Source: Fibrobacter succinogenes (GTDB lineage Bacteria; Fibrobacterota; Fibrobacteria; Fibrobacterales; Fibrobacteraceae). Taken from it: DNA of 44,749 nucleotides. Both the position numbers and the translations under genes were made by a program. Numbering within the stretch: position 1 is the stretch's first letter; each line of letters opens with the position of its first letter. Shown one piece after another: positions 7,829 through 17,130 of this stretch. The stretch spans positions 1 through 44,749 of the forward strand of contig CACXXH010000011.1 in NCBI GenBank assembly GCA_902771595.1. Direction: 5' to 3'. The notes below the pieces were generated by a model. The model was not told where the DNA came from and did no database searches. It worked only from the letters and a program-made list of their open reading frames with translations.

Positions 7829-10800
7829 GGAAAAATGGATGAAGCATATTTTTGCGGGTATCACGGGCCTTGTCGCCCTGATCGTTTACTCGCTTACGAT
7901 GGCTCCTACGGTAAGTTTTTGGGACTGCGGTGAGTTCGTTGCCTGTGCAAACACGCTGGGCATTCCGCATCCTCCTGGAACGCCGTTCTTTGTCTTCTTT
8001 GCCCGTGCTGTCATCGTGATTCTCCCGTTCGTGGGTGAGATCGCGAAACGCGTGAACTACATCTCGGTCTTCAGTTCCGCGGCGACTGTCTATATTACGG
8101 CGCTGTTCGCTTGGGAATTCCTCGCTACCGTCCTCAAGACGGACGCCCTTGCCGAAAGGATTTCCGAAAAGGTCCGCAACATCGTGCTTGCGACTTCCGC
8201 TCTCGTGGCCGGCTTCCTCCTGACGTTCTCCGACACGTTCTGGTTCAATGCCGTCGAAGCCGAAGTCTATGGCCTCGCGATGTTCATCTTGATGCTCATC
8301 TCTTACCTCGGTCTCGTCTGGTACAACAAGCGCGAAGATTCTTCGAGTGACCGCATCCTTATCTTTATCTGCTATATCGCGTTCCTCGGCGTGGGTGCCC
8401 ACCTCTACACGATGCTCACTATTCCGGCAGTATTCGTGTTGATGCTCGTTGCCCAGCCCAAGAAGATCTTTGAACGCCTGCCAATCTGGATTACGGGTAC
8501 GCTCCTGTGCTCCGTGATTTACATGGTTTCCGCCTTCATTGAGATTTCGCTGATTTGCCTTGTTGTGCTTGCGATTCTCACGTTTGCAAAGCCGTTTTCC
8601 CCGAGGATGAACCATGCGGTGAAGCTTTCGCTCGCATTTGCGTTCTTCGCCCTTATTGGCTACAGCACGCACCTTTATATTCCTATCCGTTCGGAACTCA
8701 ACCCGATTATCGATGAAAACGACCCGGAAATCAACATCCGTGACGACCAGGGCAACCTGCAGCTCGGTAACCTCTTCAAGAGCGAAAACTGGGTCGCCTT
8801 CAACAACTTCGTTGAACGTAAGCAGTACGGTTCCGAAAGCATGCTGACCCGCGCATTCTACCGCCGTTCCCAGCTGGCACACCAGGTGTTCTCCTTCCCG
8901 AACATGAGCTACGGTGGCTACCAGATGGCGCAGTACCTGCCTTACAAGGTGGGCGGCGTGAACTATGCGAACGGTGTCTATACCTTCGACAAGTCCGAGA
9001 ACGTTCCTCTCGAAAGGTTCGGACACAAGTTCCCGACTCAGATGAGCTTCATGGGCGACAGGACATTCCCGCAGTTCTTGATTTTCTTGCTGTTTAACGG
9101 CCTGCTGGTCCTTGTCTGCGTATTCGTCTGCAAGCGCAACAGGCACCTGGGTATTTTCCTGTCCGTGCTCTACGGCCTTTGCTCTCTCGGTCTCCTGTTC
9201 TACATCAACTTCGCCGACGGTACGCGCATGGAACAGCGCGAACACGATTACTGGGTGAATGTGATGAACAGGAACGTGGCTGACCTCAATACCATGGGGG
9301 CGGGTATCGCGCAGGTTCCCGATCCGAACGACCTGATTGACCTCCGCCAGAAGATTGAAGTGGGTAAGTACCGCATTGAGATGCTGAAGCAGCGCGGTGC
9401 TTCAGCTGCCGAAATTTCGAAGGTGGAACGCGAAATCAACTCTTATGAAAGCTCTGCCACATGGGCGAGCTGGAAGAAAATCGAGAATGGTTTTGCTCAG
9501 CGCGGGCTCCGTGCCCCGTTCCCGGATCCGGTCCACATGGAAGTGCGCGAACGTGACTACTTCTATACGCCGGCGTTCATCTTCATGAGCATGATGTTCG
9601 GTCTCGGAGCCGGTATCCTCGTGCTCCTTGCCGCGACGACGGCTTCGACCGTTGCTCTTGCGACCCCGCTGGCTGCGGTTCTCGCCGTGATTTCCTTTGC
9701 GGTTCCCTGCATTTCGAACTACCAGGAACATGACCGTTCCGGCCTGTGGGTTCCGTGGGATTACGCTTACAACTTGCTGAACAGCTGCCGTCCGAATGCG
9801 ATTCTCTTCACGAATGGCGACAACGATACCTTCCCGCTGTGGTTCGCACAGGAAGTGGCCGGCATCCGCAAGGACGTGCGCGTGGTGAACCTCTCGCTCG
9901 GCAATACCGACTGGTACATCAAGCAGATGCTCGACAACGAGCCCGTTCTCAAGCTGAGCTACAACAAGAAGACCATCGACAGCGACATGGTGCTCGACAA
10001 CAGCGGCGCCAATAACCCGAACCATCAGGTCTCTACCTGGGTGAACAAGGCGAACCGCCTGATGCCGCAGCTCAAGGCCCGCATCGATGCCATGGAAGGC
10101 AAGGAACTTTCTCCGGCTGATTCCGCCAAGCTCATCACGTTCAAGACGCACTACCAGGTGTGGGACGCGTTTGTCGACTGGGCGAAGCGCACCCGCAGCG
10201 GCATGATGCTCACGCAGCACAAGCTCGTTATCGACCTTGCCCTGCAGAACATGGACAAGCCTATCGAAATCTCCACGACTGTCGGTACCTCGAACTTCAT
10301 GGGTCTCGAAAAGTACATGGTGCAGGAAGGCCTTGTCTACAACCTCGTGAAGGGTGACCTCAACCCGAAGCGCAATGCCTTCGACGCGAAGTACGCGGCT
10401 GACCTCATCGACAGCGTCTACAAGTTCCGCGGCCTTGGCGATGGAACGGCCTACATCAACGACGAAACTTCCCGCCTGCTTTCGAGCTACGTTTCGCTGT
10501 ACCTCCAGATTTCTTTCGATGCTCGCGAAAAGATTGCGGCGCTCCGCACGAGCAAGCCGTTCACGGCCGAGAAGAAGGCTGCAGCCGACAGCCTCTGCGC
10601 TGCCGCCATCAAGTACCTCGACCTGGGTAAGAAGCAGTTCAGCGATGAATGGCGTGTGTACTGGGCCGCAGCGTTCGTCTACGATATCGTGGGCGAAAAG
10701 CAGAAGGCTCTGGATTACCTCGACGAAGGCCTGAAGAACGTTCCCGATTACGATGAAGGCGGCCGTGGCAGGCTCCTGATGAGCGTGGAACAGATCAAGC

Positions 10801-10904
10801 ACAGCCCCGAAAAGCCGATGGTTGTCGAAGAGGAAACGAAGCCCGCAGAACCGGTGGATTCGGCTACGTCCGACTCCGCGCCGGTTGTTGCCGCCGCCAA
10901 CTAG
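7821..10904 (+). CDS. DUF2723-family polytopic membrane protein (probable lipid-linked-sugar glycosyltransferase)
   Basis: This 1027-residue protein has the DUF2723 signature near the N-terminus: SLTMAPTVSFWDCGEFVACA followed by LGIPHPPGTPFF. Eight or more hydrophobic segments lie in residues 8-460, with two more around 590-640. A charged coiled-coil-like stretch at about 480-570 and a soluble C-terminal half follow, the latter with DNDTFPLWFAQEVAGIRKDV and a helical, TPR-like tail (YWAAAFVYDIVGEKQKALDY). DUF2723/TMEM260-type proteins are GT-C-fold enzymes or candidates for protein O-glycosylation; acceptor and sugar cannot be read here. A strong GGGAGGA site precedes ATG 7821, which overlaps nusB. 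Two polyprenyl-phosphate sugar synthase-like genes follow directly, supporting a glycosylation role. Confidence 0.88.
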   Translation: MIKEKWMKHIFAGITGLVALIVYSLTMAPTVSFWDCGEFVACANTLGIPHPPGTPFFVFFARAVIVILPFVGEIAKRVNYISVFSSAATVYITALFAWEFLATVLKTDALAERISEKVRNIVLATSALVAGFLLTFSDTFWFNAVEAEVYGLAMFILMLISYLGLVWYNKREDSSSDRILIFICYIAFLGVGAHLYTMLTIPAVFVLMLVAQPKKIFERLPIWITGTLLCSVIYMVSAFIEISLICLVVLAILTFAKPFSPRMNHAVKLSLAFAFFALIGYSTHLYIPIRSELNPIIDENDPEINIRDDQGNLQLGNLFKSENWVAFNNFVERKQYGSESMLTRAFYRRSQLAHQVFSFPNMSYGGYQMAQYLPYKVGGVNYANGVYTFDKSENVPLERFGHKFPTQMSFMGDRTFPQFLIFLLFNGLLVLVCVFVCKRNRHLGIFLSVLYGLCSLGLLFYINFADGTRMEQREHDYWVNVMNRNVADLNTMGAGIAQVPDPNDLIDLRQKIEVGKYRIEMLKQRGASAAEISKVEREINSYESSATWASWKKIENGFAQRGLRAPFPDPVHMEVRERDYFYTPAFIFMSMMFGLGAGILVLLAATTASTVALATPLAAVLAVISFAVPCISNYQEHDRSGLWVPWDYAYNLLNSCRPNAILFTNGDNDTFPLWFAQEVAGIRKDVRVVNLSLGNTDWYIKQMLDNEPVLKLSYNKKTIDSDMVLDNSGANNPNHQVSTWVNKANRLMPQLKARIDAMEGKELSPADSAKLITFKTHYQVWDAFVDWAKRTRSGMMLTQHKLVIDLALQNMDKPIEISTTVGTSNFMGLEKYMVQEGLVYNLVKGDLNPKRNAFDAKYAADLIDSVYKFRGLGDGTAYINDETSRLLSSYVSLYLQISFDAREKIAALRTSKPFTAEKKAAADSLCAAAIKYLDLGKKQFSDEWRVYWAAAFVYDIVGEKQKALDYLDEGLKNVPDYDEGGRGRLLMSVEQIKHSPEKPMVVEEETKPAEPVDSATSDSAPVVAAAN

Positions 10905-10919
10905 CCTAGAGGTGCCGTG

Positions 10920-11840
10920 ATGGATTTAAGCATGGTCATTCCGGTCAAGGAAGAAAGCGAAAACCTTCCGGAACTGCTGAAAGAAATTGTTGCCGCCATG
11001 GAGCCCACGGGCTTCACGTACGAGGTTATCGCCATCGACGACGGCAGCCGCGACAACACGTGGGAAGTTCTCGAGAACCTCTCGCACGAATACCCCTTCC
11101 TGAAGGGATTCCGTTTCCAGTTCAACTGCGGCAAGGCCGACGCTCTCGCCTTCGGTTTCTCGAAGGCGACGGGTCGCTATGTGGCGACCCTCGATGGCGA
11201 CCTGCAGGATGACCCGCTCGAAATCCCGAAGATGATAAAGATCCTGGAAGAGGGCTACGATCTCGTCTCGGGCTGGAAGGTCCGCAGGCTTGACCCGTGG
11301 CACAAGACGCTTCCTTCGAAGCTTTTCAACTTGACGGTTTCCGCCGTGTGCGGTAAGCGCCTGCACGATTTCAACTGCGGCATCAAGGCTTATCGCCATT
11401 CCGTGGTGCGTTACATCGAACTCTACGGCGATTACCATCGCTTTATTCCCGTGATGGCCAAGTGGCAGGGCTTCCGCATTACCGAGATGCCCGTCGCGCA
11501 CCGCGCCCGCGTTCACGGGGTTTCCAAGTACGGCATTTCGCGCCTCGTTTCCGGGTTCCTCGACCTGGTTTCGCTCATGTTCATGCGCAGCTTCTCGACC
11601 AAGCCGCTGCACTTCTTTGGCTTGATTGGCCTTGTGTTCATGGCGCTTGGCCTGGGCGTGTGCGGTTACTTTGGTTATGAGTGGTTCCAGACGGGAGCCA
11701 TGCATGTACGTCCCTTGCTCCTTGCCGGCGGTTTCTCGCTGGTGATGAGTGTTCAGTTCTTTTCGCTCGGGCTTCTTGCCGAGATGCTCAACGGTCGCAA
11801 ACGCAGAATTTATCCCATAGCCGAAACTTTTGGCGAGTGA
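10920..11840 (+). CDS. GtrB/DPM-like family 2 glycosyltransferase with two C-terminal membrane helices
   Basis: The 306-residue GT2 enzyme starts MDLSMVIPVKEESENLPELL, with DDGSRDNTWEV for nucleotide-sugar binding and the DGDLQDDP metal site near residue 95. GVSKYGISRL lies near 205, and two membrane helices follow near 225-250 and 260-285. This layout matches enzymes that move a sugar from a nucleotide donor onto undecaprenyl phosphate (GtrB/ArnC type). ATG 10920 has an AGAGGTG site five bases upstream; a GTG three bases earlier is less well spaced. It sits between the DUF2723 protein and a Dpm1-like gene, so it may charge the lipid carrier used by DUF2723. Confidence 0.9.
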   Translation: MDLSMVIPVKEESENLPELLKEIVAAMEPTGFTYEVIAIDDGSRDNTWEVLENLSHEYPFLKGFRFQFNCGKADALAFGFSKATGRYVATLDGDLQDDPLEIPKMIKILEEGYDLVSGWKVRRLDPWHKTLPSKLFNLTVSAVCGKRLHDFNCGIKAYRHSVVRYIELYGDYHRFIPVMAKWQGFRITEMPVAHRARVHGVSKYGISRLVSGFLDLVSLMFMRSFSTKPLHFFGLIGLVFMALGLGVCGYFGYEWFQTGAMHVRPLLLAGGFSLVMSVQFFSLGLLAEMLNGRKRRIYPIAETFGE

Positions 11841-11873
11841 GTTTTGTAGATTATTGCGTGTAGGAGTATAGAT

Positions 11874-12587
11874 ATGGTGTTCCCTAAGAGTCTTGTCATC
11901 ATTCCCACTTACAACGAGAAGGAAAACATCCTCCTCATTATGTCGGCTATTCTGGAACAGAACAGCTGCCTCGAAGTCCTCGTTGTCGATGACGGCAGCC
12001 CCGACGGCACTGGTGACCTTGTGGAAGCGGAATCTGCGAAGAACCCGCGCGTTCACCTGATCCGCCGCAAGGGGAAGATGGGCCTCGGCTCCGCCTACGT
12101 GACGGGGTTCAAGTGGGCTCTCGAACGCGATTACCAGCGTGTTTTCGAGATGGACGCTGACTTCAGCCACAGCCCTTCTGACCTGAACCGTTTCCTGGAA
12201 TCGGCCGAAAAAGCCGACCTGGTGCTCGGCAGCCGTTACCAGAACCACCGCATCAGCGTGGTGAACTGGGACTTGCGCCGCCTTATTTTGAGCTATGGTG
12301 CGAACGTCTATACCCGTATCGTGACGGGACTTCCGATTAGCGATGCGACCGGCGGTTTCAAGTGCTTCCGCCGCGAGGCCCTGCAGGCCTTGAACCTCGA
12401 CAAGATGAAGAGCGACGGCTATTGCTTCCAGATTGAGACGACCTTCAAGATTTGGAAGAAGGGCCTCCGCGTGAAGGAAATTCCCATCGTGTTTGCCGAC
12501 CGTACCCGTGGTACGTCCAAGATGAGCGGCGGCATCATTTCCGAAGCCTTCTTCCTTGTCCTGAAACTGCGTCTCGGTCTGGCATAG
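11874..12587 (+). CDS. Polyprenol monophosphomannose synthase-like glycosyltransferase (Dpm1 family)
   Basis: The 237-residue protein follows the Dpm1 pattern: IIPTYNEKENI, VVDDGSPDGTGDLV, GLGSAYVTGFKWAL, MDADFSHSPSDL (metal-binding DxD), GSRYQNHRISVVNWDLRRL and GANVYTRIVTGLPISDATGG. Dpm1-type enzymes transfer mannose from GDP-mannose to polyprenyl phosphate at the inner face of the membrane; the exact sugar is an inference. It lacks the C-terminal membrane helices of its upstream neighbour, so it is probably a peripheral protein. An AGGAG-like site (TAGGAGTATAG) precedes ATG 11874. Confidence 0.93.
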   Translation: MVFPKSLVIIPTYNEKENILLIMSAILEQNSCLEVLVVDDGSPDGTGDLVEAESAKNPRVHLIRRKGKMGLGSAYVTGFKWALERDYQRVFEMDADFSHSPSDLNRFLESAEKADLVLGSRYQNHRISVVNWDLRRLILSYGANVYTRIVTGLPISDATGGFKCFRREALQALNLDKMKSDGYCFQIETTFKIWKKGLRVKEIPIVFADRTRGTSKMSGGIISEAFFLVLKLRLGLA

Positions 12588-12592
12588 CGCCC

Positions 12593-14290
12593 ATGTATTC
12601 TTGTTCCGTCATTATTGTTGCCTACAATTCTTGCGACTTTATCCCGGCTTGCCTCAAGTCCGTGCGCGACGCGTGTGCGGGTATCGACTCCCAGATAATA
12701 GTCCTTGATAACGGTTCCAAGGAACCGATTCTGCCCGAAATCAAGAAGTTTTTCCCGGAGGTCCTCTGGCTGAATTCCGAGGAAAACCTGGGGTTCGGCA
12801 GGGGGTGCAATTTTGCGGAAAAGCAGGCGACAAAGCCTTACCTGTTCTTTATCAATCCCGATACGGTCGTTTCGCGTGATTCCTTTACCAAGGTGCTCGA
12901 CTTCATGGAGGAGCATCCGGAATCGGGTACGGTGGGTTGCCGCATCCTGAACGAGGACGGTTCCATCCAGTGGGCCTGTCGCCGTTCTTTCCCGACGATT
13001 GTCTCGGCGGTTTCCAAGACCATCGGGCTTGCCGCTCTGTTCCCGAAGAATAAGTTGCTCGCCTCGTACAACATGACGTATGCGGATCCTGATGAGGTTA
13101 CCGAGGTCGATGCCATTAGTGGCTCGTTCTTTTGCATGCGTCGCGACGTGTATGAGAAGCTCAACGGCTTCGACGAAGATTTCTTCATGTACGGCGAGGA
13201 TTTGGACCTTTGTTTCCGCACGAAGAAAATGGGGCTCAAGAACTACTACACGCCGGTCACGAACATCCTGCATTTCAAGGGCCAAAGCTGCCGTACGCGC
13301 CGTTGGGGGTCTTACGTGGACTTCTACAAGGCGATGCTCATCTTCGTGAAGAAGCACAAGGATCTTTATTTTGTTCCGAATTTCCTCGTGTCGTTCGGTA
13401 TTCTGTTTGCGGCGTTCGTGGGCATGTTCTCGCGCCTGATTCCGAAGTTCTGGAAGATGTTCCTCGACCTGGGAGTTGTGGCGCTGTGGGCATTTATATG
13501 CTTGAGAGATACGATTGATCTTGGCGTTAATTGTGATAATTTAGTCCTGGATGGTGCTTCGGACTGTGAAAACATCGGAAATTGGACTGCTGCGCATGGC
13601 ATTTTGGACATGGCGCAATTTGAGGATTGGTGGCTAGTGGGACTTGTCGTCATCGTGAACCTAGTGTTCCTCATGTTCCGTGGGGAATACACGGTTTCGA
13701 GTCTCAAGGGCGAAAAGTTCCTTCGTTTTCTGATTCCGCTGAACCTGCTTACGGTGGGCGGGTACGCCGCGTTCCGTTACTTTACCCAGGTTCCCGTTCT
13801 TGAAAGCGGTGCTGGCTCCTTGCCGTATTTGGGTAGGGACTGGATTTTCATTACGATTTTCTCCAGCCTCTTTATCCCGTTTGCGCTTCTCGCTTGGCGC
13901 CGCGTCGCATTTTGGATAAACTATTTTTACCGCATATTCGCCAAGAAGCGCCACCGTTCCATTCTGCTCGGCGGCCGCGAAGATTCCCTGTCGACCTGGT
14001 TCGACAGCTACAACGTGATTCCCGGAATCGAGATTCTCGGCTGCGTGAGCGGCGAACCCGACAAGATTAGCGAAGAAAACCGACAGCACCTCCTGGGACC
14101 GCTTTCGGATATGGAATCCATTTGCAACCGTACCGGCTGCCGCGAACTCCTGGTCGTCTCGAATTTTTCGGGTTATCGCGAGGATTTCAACATGGAATGG
14201 CTCGAAAAACTGGGCCTGAAGGTGTTTTTGCTCATAGGAAACGGCAAAAACGGCAATTTTGCCCTCGTAGACCTCAAATATTTGCGCTAA
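12593..14290 (+). CDS. GT2 glycosyltransferase fused to membrane helices and a Rossmann-like C-terminal domain
   Basis: This 565-residue protein begins MYSCSVIIVAYNSCDFIPAC, a rhamnosyltransferase-like GT2 domain with VLDNGSKEPI, NLGFGRGCNF, FINPDTVV and GSFFCMRRDVYEKLNGFDED (to about residue 245). Residues about 255-450 hold five or six hydrophobic segments. The C-terminal 110 residues (ILLGGREDSLSTWFDSYNV, LGCVSGEP, LGPLSDMESICNRTGCREL) resemble the nucleotide-binding 'bridge' domain of WcaJ/PglC-type polyprenyl glycosylphosphotransferases, but the sugar-transferase catalytic domain is missing. The open frame extends upstream to 12452 inside the previous gene; the family start and spacing fix ATG 12593, five bases after the Dpm1-like stop. 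No recognisable ribosome-binding site is seen, so coupling to the upstream gene is likely. Confidence 0.85.
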   Translation: MYSCSVIIVAYNSCDFIPACLKSVRDACAGIDSQIIVLDNGSKEPILPEIKKFFPEVLWLNSEENLGFGRGCNFAEKQATKPYLFFINPDTVVSRDSFTKVLDFMEEHPESGTVGCRILNEDGSIQWACRRSFPTIVSAVSKTIGLAALFPKNKLLASYNMTYADPDEVTEVDAISGSFFCMRRDVYEKLNGFDEDFFMYGEDLDLCFRTKKMGLKNYYTPVTNILHFKGQSCRTRRWGSYVDFYKAMLIFVKKHKDLYFVPNFLVSFGILFAAFVGMFSRLIPKFWKMFLDLGVVALWAFICLRDTIDLGVNCDNLVLDGASDCENIGNWTAAHGILDMAQFEDWWLVGLVVIVNLVFLMFRGEYTVSSLKGEKFLRFLIPLNLLTVGGYAAFRYFTQVPVLESGAGSLPYLGRDWIFITIFSSLFIPFALLAWRRVAFWINYFYRIFAKKRHRSILLGGREDSLSTWFDSYNVIPGIEILGCVSGEPDKISEENRQHLLGPLSDMESICNRTGCRELLVVSNFSGYREDFNMEWLEKLGLKVFLLIGNGKNGNFALVDLKYLR

Positions 14291-14358
14291 GGTTAACCCT
14301 TTCTTCAAAAATTGAGTTATTTTTATGTCAATCATAAGTGGTTGATTATAAAGGTTTT

Positions 14359-14616
14359 ATGTTCGATTCTAAACTTTTGGATATTCTCTGCTGCCCTGAA
14401 ACTAGGGAAAAGCTTTCTTTGGCGGATGACGCCCTTCTTGGTCTCTTGAACAAGGCCGTTTCCGCAGGTACACTCAAGAACGCCGCTGGCGAAAAAATTT
14501 CAGAACCTCTGGCCGAAGTGCTAGTGAACGCGGGGGGCACTCGTGCCTACATCGTTCGCGATGGCATTCCGGTCCTTTTGGCTGATGAAGCTATTCCGCT
14601 TCCCTTGGAGGGATAA
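14359..14616 (+). CDS. Trm112/YcaR-like small protein
   Basis: The 85-residue product begins MFDSKLLDILCCPETREKLS and ends with RAYIVRDGIPVLLADEAIPL, both typical of the Trm112p-like/UPF0434 family, whose eukaryotic members activate methyltransferases. The bacterial zinc motif normally reads CPxC; here only CCPETR is present and no second cysteine pair is visible, so zinc binding may be lost. ATG 14359 follows AAAGG at 14350-14354. The downstream TPR gene begins at the base after this stop codon, so the two are probably cotranscribed. Confidence 0.78.
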   Translation: MFDSKLLDILCCPETREKLSLADDALLGLLNKAVSAGTLKNAAGEKISEPLAEVLVNAGGTRAYIVRDGIPVLLADEAIPLPLEG

Positions 14617-17130
14617 ATGGCTGTTACACTGGATACCCTGAAAAAGTCTATCGGCAAGAAGAAGGCTAAGTCCATGGCCTTCGCCTGGCTGGCGGACTAT
14701 GAAAACATGGCTGGCGATGTGGATAACGCGCTCGCGCGTGTCGATGCCGGCTTGCAGATGTATCCCGGCGATATCCCGGGTATGCTGGTCCGCTCCAAGA
14801 TCTTGTTCCAGAAGGGACGCTTCAAGGAATGTGTCAAGGAATGCGAAAAGGTCCTTGAGAAGGAGCCGTTCTGCCTTTCAGCGCAAAAGCGCATGGGCGA
14901 GGCCTACGAACAGATGGAAAACCTCGATGAACGCAATCGTTGCTTCCGTCGTGTACACGACATGGATCCGCTCGATATGTTCTGGAAGGAAGAGTACGAA
15001 ACCGTCTCGGATACCGCTGCCGTAGCCGGTGCCGTGGCTGGCGCTGCCGCCGCTGAGGCCTTGGGCGATGCCGATTTCTCTATGCCCGACTTTGCCGACA
15101 TGGGCGAACCGCAGGCGCAGGAATCGACTGTGGCTGAAGCACCCAGCACCGCTGAGCAGAAGCCCGCCGAGGATGATTCCCCGTTCTCGAAGTCTCTGGA
15201 TATGAACCTCGACGCTCCTGCCGAAGATTTCGGAAGCATGAGCGCATCTCCCTTCTCCACGTCGCATGGCGGCGATGAAGAAGACCCGTTTGCCGCGCTC
15301 GCCGCTCTGGGTGGCGATGACAATTCCGTCGAGGAATCGGCGATGGATTCGCTGCAGCAGTCCCTGAATACCGCCCTTTCCGAGGCCAGTGCCGAGGCGG
15401 CATCCCAGAATGATATCCCTGCTAGCGAAGAAATTTCGGGCCACGACGTGGGTTCCGCGTTTGCCGACCTGTTCGGCGAAGAAGACGATTTGGATTCGCT
15501 GGGCGGAGGTTCTTCTCAACCGGCATTCACGCCGGCAAAGCCCGCTGCTCCTGCAGCACCTGTGAACGCATCCCCGTTTGCGCAGTTCGATTTGCCGTCT
15601 ACACTCGAAGACGAACCGGAGCCGAAGGAAGAGGCTCCCGCAAAGAGCGTCTTCGGAAACGAAATTGAAGACAAACCGCAGTCCGTGGACAGCGCATTCA
15701 ACGATATCTTCGGTGAAGACGAACTTCCCGAAGAACTGCCTGCGGCCAAGCCCGCCGCTCCGGTCGAGCCGAAACAGAAGGTGAACCTGGATGCGTGGAA
15801 TCCCGAACCTGCAGACGCGGGTGGACTCTTCCAGAAGTCCGCATCTGCCGACATGGGGTTCGGTGCGAGCGAGGAATCGCTTGCCCTCGAAGAACCGGCA
15901 CTCGAAGAGAAGCCGGAAAAGACACTTGACCTTCCTGCGGAAGACCCTGCCGACAAGCCCCAGAGCCTGGATAGCGCGTTTGCCGATATCTTCGGTGAGG
16001 ATGAACTCCCTGAGGAACTGCCTGCGGCAAAGCCCGCCGAAAAACCGGCGATCGAAGAAAGCATGCTTTCGCTCGATGAACCTGCTCCCGCAAAGGCCGA
16101 AGTTTCCGATGAACTGGACCTCTCGGGCTGGGCTCCCGGTGGCAATATCGCTGACGAACCGGCAGCCGAGGTGCCCGCTGTGGAACCGGTAGCCGTGGAA
16201 CCCGTTGTGGAACCGGCTCCCGCTGCTGCGCCTGAGGCTCCTGCCGCCGAAGTGAAGTCCGCATTCGATGGTGAGGGCTTCGGTATCGACAAGGCGTTCG
16301 ATGAACTGTTTGCCGAGAAGGATGAACTTCCGGATGAATCCGCTGCCAAGACGGCCGCCGTGCCGACTTCTGATAAAGTAAGCGCCGTTGGAGTTGCCGA
16401 AAAGCCCGCCCAGAATGTGGCGATTGAAAAGGAAGAACTTGACCGCGAGATGGGTGCGGCATTCTCCTCGCTGTTTGCCGACGAAGACAAGTTTGTCCCC
16501 GAAGACAAGCCCGCGGTTGAAGCTCCGACTCAGGAAGATACGGGCGCGAAGATCGAGGAAGCGCCTCTTGCGGATGCCGCTCTCGAAGCCGATCTCGACA
16601 AGTCCTTCAACAACCTGTTTGGCGAAGACACTCTGCCCGATGAATCTGCGGCAAAGACTTCTGCTCCTGCGGTAAATGCGACCGTGGCTCCGGCTGCGCC
16701 TGCCGCTGCTCCGATTCCCGAACTTTCTAGCCGGTCGTCCGATTTGGAAAGCCTTGAATCCGAATTCTCCGGGGCGTTCAAGCAGTTGTTCAATACCGAT
16801 GACGATTCCCTGGACGAAAAGCCCGTGCCTCCGAGCAACAAGGGCGTCGACTTCTTGATGTCGGGCGATTCCGACGACGAGGTTTCCGCTGGGCTCGTTA
16901 CCGACCCGACAGCGCCTTTGGACAAGTTGCCCCCCGACATTGACGAGAGTCTGAATACGCCGACGCTTGCCGAAATCTATTTTGAACAGGGACTTTACGG
17001 GAAGGCTCTGGATATTTACCAGGATTTGGCCCGCAAGGAACCCGGAAACAAGGCCATCGCGCAGCGCTTGGCCGAGATAGAGGCAGCTTACCAGAACAGG
17101 TTCGGAGGTGGCATTAATGGCAGATCTTAA
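14617..17130 (+). CDS. Repetitive acidic TPR protein linked to pilT
   Basis: This 837-residue protein has TPR-like helices at both ends: residues about 10-130 (KSMAFAWLADYENMAGDVDN, KGRFKECVKECEKVLEKEPF) and about 785-830 (PTLAEIYFEQGLYGKALDIY). The 650 residues between are acidic and rich in Ala, Pro and Glu, probably disordered. They carry seven degenerate copies of a short motif with the pattern xAF-x2-(L/I)F-x-(E/D): GSAFADLFGEEDD, DSAFNDIFGEDELPEELP, DSAFADIFGEDELPEELP, DKAFDELFAEKDELPDE, GAAFSSLFADEDKF, DKSFNNLFGEDTLPDE and SGAFKQLFNTDDD. No catalytic motif or signal peptide is seen. The end overlaps pilT by 14 bases, suggesting a scaffold or regulator for pilus retraction; that role is inference. 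A long reverse-strand open frame here is a codon-bias shadow. Confidence 0.85.
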   Translation: MAVTLDTLKKSIGKKKAKSMAFAWLADYENMAGDVDNALARVDAGLQMYPGDIPGMLVRSKILFQKGRFKECVKECEKVLEKEPFCLSAQKRMGEAYEQMENLDERNRCFRRVHDMDPLDMFWKEEYETVSDTAAVAGAVAGAAAAEALGDADFSMPDFADMGEPQAQESTVAEAPSTAEQKPAEDDSPFSKSLDMNLDAPAEDFGSMSASPFSTSHGGDEEDPFAALAALGGDDNSVEESAMDSLQQSLNTALSEASAEAASQNDIPASEEISGHDVGSAFADLFGEEDDLDSLGGGSSQPAFTPAKPAAPAAPVNASPFAQFDLPSTLEDEPEPKEEAPAKSVFGNEIEDKPQSVDSAFNDIFGEDELPEELPAAKPAAPVEPKQKVNLDAWNPEPADAGGLFQKSASADMGFGASEESLALEEPALEEKPEKTLDLPAEDPADKPQSLDSAFADIFGEDELPEELPAAKPAEKPAIEESMLSLDEPAPAKAEVSDELDLSGWAPGGNIADEPAAEVPAVEPVAVEPVVEPAPAAAPEAPAAEVKSAFDGEGFGIDKAFDELFAEKDELPDESAAKTAAVPTSDKVSAVGVAEKPAQNVAIEKEELDREMGAAFSSLFADEDKFVPEDKPAVEAPTQEDTGAKIEEAPLADAALEADLDKSFNNLFGEDTLPDESAAKTSAPAVNATVAPAAPAAAPIPELSSRSSDLESLESEFSGAFKQLFNTDDDSLDEKPVPPSNKGVDFLMSGDSDDEVSAGLVTDPTAPLDKLPPDIDESLNTPTLAEIYFEQGLYGKALDIYQDLARKEPGNKAIAQRLAEIEAAYQNRFGGGINGRS

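Noticed and set aside
7770..12248. Long minus-strand frames opposite the DUF2723 and GT2 genes
   Set aside because: No motifs, highly charged composition; the plus-strand genes are well supported.
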